Shown piece by piece: positions 57,912 to 64,000 of a stretch of 64,000 bases of DNA. Source of the stretch: Ascidia mentula (Eukaryota; Chordata; Ascidiacea; Phlebobranchia; Ascidiidae). Under the pieces are notes generated by a model. It saw only the letters and a program-made list of their open reading frames with translations, did not search any database and was not told the DNA's origin. A program made the translations under genes and the position numbers. Location of the stretch: NCBI GenBank assembly GCA_947561715.1, contig OX387200.1, positions 7,442,501 to 7,506,500 on the forward strand, read 5' to 3'. Positions within the stretch are counted from its first letter, which is position 1, and each line of letters starts with the position of its first letter.

Positions 57912-58659
57912 TATTATTTTTATTTATTATGATTTAACGACATCCAGTGGACAGTCTGAAAACTGAAAAGTGCCCTTTGTCGTAAGCTTATAATTCATAT
58001 TATTGGCTCCACTTTGCTTCAAAAAATAACTGTTTAATTTAATGAGCTTGCTTTGCAGGTTTTGAGGATCCAAAGAAGATGAACCCAAAGTTATTTGTTC
58101 CTCTGATAGACAACGCGATTTACCCGAAGGCATTTGTTAGGTTTTTCCGATTTGGAGTTCCTCCACTCGTTAATGAGACAAAGGAAGAAATCAATGTGGA
58201 ACCGCTGGTTTTTCACGCAGTTGATGATTTTGCGAATGAACATGAGTCGGTAGTATCTGCTTCTTCTGGCCGTTTAAATGCACAAGATTGTAACCACAGT
58301 GACAAAATTTGACGGCATACGCATTTTATTTACGAAAAATCATAATTTTCACTGTTGGTTTGGCTGTCGTTCGTAACTTGGGTTTCGTGATATTTTACAT
58401 ATTTTGTGATTTTCTTCAAAATTGTCTTTGAAATAAGTTGGAAAATTAAAGGTCTTCATACTTGACTGTTAAAGTTGCAAACACATACATGTGCTACTTA
58501 CACTATACGAATGTGAAGTTGCTTAACTGATAATTTTAGTTGATACATAACTTGTGAACGTAGGAACACATTATTGCCGGTAATAAATTGTCATGCCCCT
58601 AGGCCTTTTTAGTGAGGAGGCCCAAAACAGGTGATAACACATACGAATATGTGTTTTAA

Positions 58660-58749
58660 ATGTAGCCTATTATGCTCATCGTAAGAGATCGGTGCCACAG
58701 CGTTGAGAACAGGGGCTGAAAGAGACACAGTCACTCCCATGTAAACCAT
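58660..58749 (-). pseudogene. Isolated SLC5 exon 5 relic
   Basis: Minus strand: the acceptor tttgcag is followed by MVYMGVTVSLSAPVLNAVAP, matching exon 5 (IIYMGVIVYLPALALSAVTP in copy A). It then degenerates before the donor. The orientation is opposite to copy D; an exon 1 relic at 60853-60900 lies on the same strand. Confidence 0.65.
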
Positions 58750-58815
58750 CTGCAAAGCATATGACACGGCCATGACAACTTTGCGTACAACTAAAGGTAC
58801 ATCTACAACAAACAT

Positions 58816-60000
58816 ATATCAAAAGTTTCACGATTCTACGTCAACTAAAAAATGTAGAAAACTGCACGAAAAATAACGTCGACCAAAAATCGTAAACCTT
58901 TTGCGCTGAGGAGAAAAGGACATCACATAAGGCGCTTGCGTCGAAAAAATGCATTGTTTAGATAGGAGAAGGCGCCTTTTTTTGCAGATATCGAATAGTT
59001 TCAAACATAGGAGAATCCACAGATTACGTTACCTTAAAGGTCAGGACAGGGTTTTGCATCACACAAAAATTTGTCATTGTGACGTCACGAATCAAAGGCT
59101 TATTTATCCCTAATTAACGGAAGACCATAGGGTATAGCAGAAACGACATAACTGTGAGTGGACAAAACGACAATGCTAAACTAACGGTTTGTCACCCTGT
59201 CCTAGTAACTGTTTAATTATTACACAACTAAATAAGACATAATAGGTCGAACAGCGGCCATCTGTCCTCAGCTTAAATTTACATCAAAATCCGTTTATTG
59301 CACTTGTTCACTTTTTGTCCCCTGTTTTATGCAATATTATGCTTAAACCAGTTTCACAATGTTTTCCATTCCTACGCATAAGGCTTGCTGCCAGCACTCG
59401 CGCACGACCGAAGCGCCTTCTATGACGTCACGCAACAATATCTCGCTTTCTCACGATTTCGTTCGCAGCGGTCGTCATATCAAGCTACTTTTTTCGCCAA
59501 AAATGTTTTAAAGTTATGAACATCTCTTAGTTTGATTATTAATATGTTTTATTTTTACGTGTCATATGCACTTTAAGACCAACTGCAGCTCGTGTGTTAA
59601 GATTTTCATGTCTATTTTAAAAGGTTAGAGGACTTGTAGATAAAGGGGATTTTTCTTGTTGACAAAACCCGATGAAAGTAGGCCGTATGCTAAGTAAGGG
59701 TGGATTATAATATACAGTTCTAAGTTCTTATTGAGCGACATTATGTTTTAATATTGCTGAGACACCAATGCCTCTAGCAACTTTGCTGCAAACCGACAAA
59801 ATGCGTTTTTTCTAGTTAAGATGATCATCCATAATGATTTAAACATATTTGGTCCATTTTGTTTGTTCTAATTTAGGACTATTAAGTGTTAGATAGTAGG
59901 TTATAGTGGATGTGAATTGGTTTTCAGACAGCATATACTTTATAGTGCTATTCTTGCCCCAGGCATTGTAATTTTAAAGAACTGGTCTTCTGGCATAAGG
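58816..60000. other. Gene-free interval
   Basis: AT-rich sequence without a supported gene. At 59240-59275 a weak trace of the hammerhead element occurs (ggtcgaacagcggccatctgtcctcagctta) with a broken GAAA core. Confidence 0.45.
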
Positions 60001-60019
60001 TTACAAGGTTTTATTACAA

Positions 60020-60480
60020 CCGACGTTTCGCATACCATCCGGTGAGACTTCTTCAAGGTAATGTGCCAAAAAGTTATCATTTACATAAACAACAAAAACG
60101 CAAGAAATGCGTAAGAAAGCACCAGAAAAGAGGAAGTAGAACATTGGCATCGCTTATAGCGTCACGTTACCAGGTGTGCAACGGGGGCAGGCGGTACGAT
60201 TGTTGTGCCATTATGACCCTGTTCTTACAGACACGCAAAGGCGTATGATGTCGTACTATGGCATTGGAGTCTACACAAAACCTCATAGAACACTGGGCAG
60301 AGTTATATCGCACCCTGTCGAGGAGGTGACAGCCCAACCTAAGGGAGTTGTATATTTGATTCCGTGCAAGGACTGTGGCGGATCATGCAAAGGTGAAACC
60401 GGATGAGCATTACAGTCTCGACTAAAAAAGCCAAGCTGCGACGTTGCATCGAAGATCAGCTAAAGAACGGCACTAGCGAA
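60020..60480 (+). mobile_element. Retroelement relic with GIY-YIG endonuclease domain
   Basis: The plus frame around 60176-60406 reads YYGIGVYTKPHRTLGRVISH and then KGVVYLIPCKDCGGSCKGET, the usual linker and start of a GIY-YIG nuclease as found at the C-terminus of Penelope-like elements. A stop follows directly, after which the frame continues as ALQSRLKK. The second motif half is changed (CKGET for YIGET). It is non-functional. Confidence 0.6.
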
Positions 60481-60555
60481 GAAGCTCCACCGGTTGGTAG
60501 ACTAAACGTCAGTTGTAATAAAATCCTCGTAACCTCATGCCAGAAGAACAGTTCT

Positions 60556-60665
60556 TCAAAAAGTGACTGATCCAGCTACGCAGCTACGCAGCAACGCCTG
60601 GACTGTAACGCTTATGATGTTGATGCGATAGCTGTGATCGCCAAGTAAGGAACTGCGCAGTTGGG
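60556..60665 (+). repeat. SINE body fragment, second copy
   Basis: It shares gtgactgatccagct and gatagctgtgatcg..aagtaagg with the body of the tRNA-headed element at 4848-5060. The tRNA-like head is not present here. Confidence 0.45.
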
Positions 60666-60852
60666 AACATGACGTTGCATGAAACATTACTGGGTTCTTT
60701 GAAAAGCACATACTTTATTAACACACAATTTAGCAAAGTTTATTTGTGTCAAGTCAATTTTTAACTACATTACTCTTCTGGTTTTACTAAGTTACTTTCT
60801 TGGAAATATGGCAAAGTAAGACCAAATACACTTACTGCCAAACAGGCTTACC

Positions 60853-61700
60853 GACAAACATATATATTCAGAGATTTTTGGAGTCACTTTTGTTTTCAAA
60901 AATATTATGTTTGACTGGCAAACTGACTTTTGATTCAAACTTAAAAAGATGTTTTGTATACGTTAACATAACTAGCTATTGCCGCATAAACAATTATACA
61001 ATAGGGGATACAACATTACCAGTCCTTTAATATTTTTTGTTCTCTTCCAATTATCTTCCTACAGACAATCTCATTGTCTGATGTCTGCTGCTCCCTGTTT
61101 ACCGTCAACACAGAAGGTGTAAGGTGTACCTTTTAACTCGAACTTGCGGTTATGCTCCAAAACTCGCCGTAAGTGCATATTAAACAACACGACTTTGCAG
61201 AGAAGGCGTGCATGAGCACCCAACTATATTGTTGTGAAACATTGATCTTAGTCAGCAGCAAAACTACCGTGACCACATACTGCGTAACGACAGAAAATTG
61301 AAAATAATATTGAATGAGTTTGAGAGGAGATATTTAAACTATATTTTCACAGAATTTAATGTTAATTCGAACAAAACGTCAGGAACAGGGAAACATTCTG
61401 AATACCAAAATATTTCGATAAAACGTATTGTGTTTTTGTTGACCCTTCGTGCAAATACGCTTAATAATAAAACAACCATTTCACAGTTTTTCGGGAATAG
61501 GAACATTTTTACCTCGAAATGTATGTAAATAAACCACCTTGCAACTTATTTTGGTTAATCTCTCAACTTTATGCGCAATCAACCCAATTTTGAAACATGC
61601 AGTCTAATACATGTGAAATGAGGCATAATTCCATGCATGTATAACAACCGGTTTCGGGGTTTCGACGATAGTGATTAAACACGCACACAAGGTTGATAAA
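60853..61700 (-). pseudogene. SLC5 exon 1 relic with its upstream flank
   Basis: Minus strand 60853-60900 resembles exon 1 of copies B and C up to the donor TTTGTCG|gtaagc, but the ATG is lost and a stop lies inside. The sequence to its right (61030-61290 and 61590-61700) matches the upstream flank of copy C at about 52780-53010 and 53250-53530. This is a decayed copy of the arm's promoter side. Confidence 0.55.
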
Positions 61701-61811
61701 CAAGGTCAGGTAGCTGCCGAAAGCCCCGTGAACAACATAAGATTTTTTTGTTTAACGTTGACATTCAGTCCTCAGAGAATTTTTTTTCGGATAAAATTAC
61801 CATCCTTCAAA

Positions 61812-61914
61812 GATAATGGTTGGAATGAGTGTAACACTATCTATACCTGCCTGTGTGCATCAGTCCGCTTGCCAACGATATTTGTCGTGTAAATCTGTGA
61901 AGGATGCGAGAAAG
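61812..61914 (+). pseudogene. Isolated SLC5 exon 7 relic
   Basis: Plus strand: VGMSVTLSIPACVHQSACQR followed by YLSCKSVKDARK and gtaag, matching the second half of exon 7 in copy D. No neighbouring exons are present. Confidence 0.65.
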
Positions 61915-62074
61915 TAAGTTATATTCGGCTTCAGTAGTCGGTTGTGTTCGGCATTTATTGTCCAGAAATTTCAAAACAAGTGCCGTATCAGTCTTATACA
62001 ACTGAATTGTCCTGCTATGGCACTCTTTGAGAAGACTTACTTTGTATTGTAACGTACACGAGCTTTCGCGTGTA

Positions 62075-62560
62075 ACCCTCGCTTTACCATGTGTAAATCA
62101 CACAAAGTGATACAAAAAATAGGCGCAAATTCGGGAGAAGAAAACGGCACGTTGTAACGAGTACGTTGGTTTGTTCCTGCGACATCGTCCTGTTTGTGAT
62201 GGCTCATGAAGCTCCAATCTCTTTTGAGACCGTCGTTGATCGAATTGAAGCTGTCAATATGAAGTTGTTCGGCCGTTTTTCGTGAAAATCTCGAATTTTC
62301 CTTAACTTTTCTATGACCATCACCCGTACGTCATCAGCGCTGTGGTTGGGCTCGTTGAAGTCGGCCCCACTGGCTTTTCGGTGTTGTTATGCTTGATATC
62401 GTTTTTGTGGCTGTTCATTTGTTTTCGCAGTGTTTGTCCTGTCTGTCAAACGTAAAGAAAGCGTGTGGGCAGCGTACACATGTTATGGCGTACACCACTT
62501 TGGTCGTTGTATTCGCTCACAGAGGGTATATCAGGGTATGCTGAACGAATATTGAAGCCA
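62075..62560 (-). mobile_element. Penelope-like GIY-YIG relic, minus strand
   Basis: On the minus strand VVYAITCVRCPHAFFTF begins a GIY-YIG domain. It continues with pieces such as NEPNHSADDV, VMVIEKL and HIDSFNSINDGLKRDWSFMS (with breaks), the typical tail of these elements. It is the inverted copy of 63580-63995. Confidence 0.6.
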
Positions 62561-62689
62561 CACTCTAAATCCGCGAAAATTTACTTCCAAGACACAACGG
62601 ATTTTATTAGGCATTTGTCTAAGATAAAAAACCTTCCGTTTCCAAACCGGCACTTCGACTAACCCGATTTATTCTTGAAAGCACTACAA

Positions 62690-63995
62690 TTTCCAATTCA
62701 ACGGCGTACATTACAACCATTCAGCCGTTTGTGCAGGAAGTCAACCAAGTGGATCCGAACATATGGTTTACAATGGAGTGGTCCCTCACATGTGTCCACT
62801 TACTGGATGTAACAGTCACACTACAAGACGGTGAACTCTCTACCTCCATCTACCGAAAACCGACGGATCTAGGTACGTACCTACACCCTTGTGGTGCCCA
62901 CCCCAGGCATGTGTATCTGTCAATAGTGCATTGTCAAACGATGCGATACAGACGGATTTGCCCTCGTCATGACGATTGCAATACGGGTTTACGTGATTTG
63001 CGGTACATTCTTGGCAAATGGCTACCAGTCCAGCTTGGTAGACTGTGAAATGAAGGGAGCAGCAAAGAACCCAAGAATACAACGACCAAAGGAAAGACTC
63101 CAGTCGTATACCACTCGATTGGCGCCTCAAGAAGAGTGCAAGGGACCTGCAACCTATTTTACATCCACACTTACCAGTAATAGCCTATAGGCAACTCCCT
63201 AACCTCAAAAAAAACCTTAGTCCCCACCACACTGACTGCACCCAAACAACGGTTTAGAACTTCCCAACCTTTTTCAGTTCGCGACCCGCTTTTAATGCAA
63301 GTTTTATTGTGCGACCCACAATGAGACATGACCAAACGATGTTACTTAATGATAATGCAATAATTTCGTGATCTAATAGAAAACTGTAACATAAACCATA
63401 TGCTTCGCGACCCACCTGAAATAGCTTTGCGACCCACTGGTTGGGAAGTACTGGTTTGGAACTCACCCTTGCGAAAGCACCAGGTGCTCTTTGTGCAAAT
63501 TGATCAACCCGGCAAACCACATCACCACTACGAAAATAAAAGACATGAAACAAAGGGAACATTCAGCTGAAAGTCCACCAACGTGGTGTACGCCATAACA
63601 TGTGTACGCTGCCCACACGCTCTTTACGTTGGAAAGTGAGGACAAACACTGCGAAATAAATGAACGGCCTCAAAAACGATATCAGGCATAACAACACCGC
63701 AAAGCCAGCGGGGGGCGGGCCGCTTCAACGAGCCCAACCACAGCGCTGATGGCGTAAGGGTGATGGTTTTAGAAAAAGTTAAATAAATATCGATACTTGC
63801 AAGAGAAACGGCCGAACAACGTCATATTGACAGCTTTAATTCGATCAACGACGGTCTCTACAGAGATTGGAGCTTCATGAGCCATCACAAACACGACATG
63901 TCGCAGGAACAAACTAGCGTACTCGTTTCAACGAGCCTTTTTCTTCTCCCGAATTTGCGCCTATTTTTTGTATCACTTTGTGTGATTTACACCTT
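62690..63995 (+). mobile_element. Penelope-like retroelement relic: reverse transcriptase C-terminus followed by GIY-YIG
   Basis: Positions 62690-63048 read IWFTMEWSLTCVHLLDVTV, then LSTSIYRKPTDLGTYLHPCG and RYRRICPRH, the conserved end of the RT palm and thumb in this group. After frame changes, 63144-63230 gives DLQPILHPHLPVIAYRQLPN. Positions 63583-63930 give VVYAITCVRCPHALYVGK (stop), then FNEPNHSADGVRVMVLEKVK and HIDSFNSINDGLYRDWSFMS. The RT-then-endonuclease order is normal for Penelope-like elements. Several stops and a hAT insertion make it inactive. Confidence 0.7.
63256..63453. mobile_element. hAT-like MITE inside the Penelope relic
   Basis: Ends AACTTCCCAACC and GGTTGGGAAGT form inverted termini. 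Inside, 'gcgacccac' and 'cgacccgc' motifs repeat, as in common hAT non-autonomous elements. It separates the RT and endonuclease parts of the host element. Confidence 0.55.
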
Positions 63996-64000
63996 ATGAA

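Larger units (their letters stand above)
54193..58312 (+). pseudogene. SLC5-family transporter copy D, frameshifted in exon 12
   Basis: Exons: 54193-54241, 54625-54728, 54788-54976, 55048-55113, 55240-55359, 55589-55743, 55969-56109, 56263-56481, 56616-56728, 56789-56946, 57047-57273, 57333-57441, 58059-58312. Exons 1-10 have the family's exact lengths and splice signals, and exon 11 is three codons shorter in frame. Exon 12 is 109 rather than 107 nt: the stretch cctgtggtgtctgct has two extra bases against cctagtgtctgct in copy A. With normal splicing the last exon is read out of frame and stops at about 58079, removing the conserved tail (DPKKMNPKLFVPL). The last exon itself is still open and well conserved, so the lesion is recent, is an assembly error, or is bypassed by other splicing. 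The body (about 550 aa) might still be made. Intron 12 holds the ribozyme element. Confidence 0.75.

Noticed and set aside
60025-60058. Possible ribozyme at the start of the GIY-YIG relic (minus strand GGATGGTATGCGAAACG)
   Set aside because: The CUGAUGA box is not present and the flanking strands do not pair; it is just the usual end sequence of this retroelement type.

Overview
The window looks like a compact, AT-rich animal genome. Genes have many short GT-AG introns, and tandem gene families, MITE-like elements, a tRNA-derived SINE and Penelope-like retroelement debris are present. The SLC5 and atlastin/GBP families, the intron sizes and the overall style fit a tunicate of the Ciona type. 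That is an inference from style; nothing in the sequence proves the species. Exon coordinates were worked out by hand from splice signals, reading phase and comparison between paralogs.

Layout. (1) 327-4174, 8038-11464, 49224-52623 (minus) and 54193-58312 hold four 13-exon genes for SLC5-type sodium-coupled solute transporters, close in layout to the SLC5A8/SLC5A12 branch. Three are intact. The fourth has a 2-base insertion in exon 12. Degraded single exons of the same family lie at 5178-5645, 58660-58749, 60853-60900 and 61812-61914. (2) The second and third transporter genes sit in a large inverted duplication (arms about 5740-13610 and 47280-54080) that brackets everything between them. 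(3) In the centre, 17126-32170 is one uninterrupted 15-kb reading frame. It encodes a signal peptide followed by 226 uniform 22-residue units, each beginning with a basic RQKR-type cleavage site. It reads as a giant secreted peptide precursor and is the most striking object here. (4) Two convergent nine-exon atlastin/GBP-like GTPase genes (34340-37374 plus; 39908-42632 minus) have intact G motifs and no membrane hairpin. They are separated by a long foldback element and accompanied by several decayed minus-strand copies. (5) The right end (58.3-64 kb) is mostly transposon remains.

A second unexpected object lies in intron 12 of the fourth transporter gene: two inverted copies of a short element, each carrying a complete hammerhead self-cleaving ribozyme core. 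A 3'-half copy of the same motif lies in an intron of the second transporter gene, flanked by a 9-base direct repeat.

No operon-like logic applies. The transporters and GTPases are local tandem families. The peptide-precursor gene is a single exon flanked on both sides by copies of one dispersed repeat. Long stretches (11.5-17.1, 32.4-34.3, 37.4-39.2, 44.7-47.3 and 58.8-60.0 kb) contain no gene I can support.
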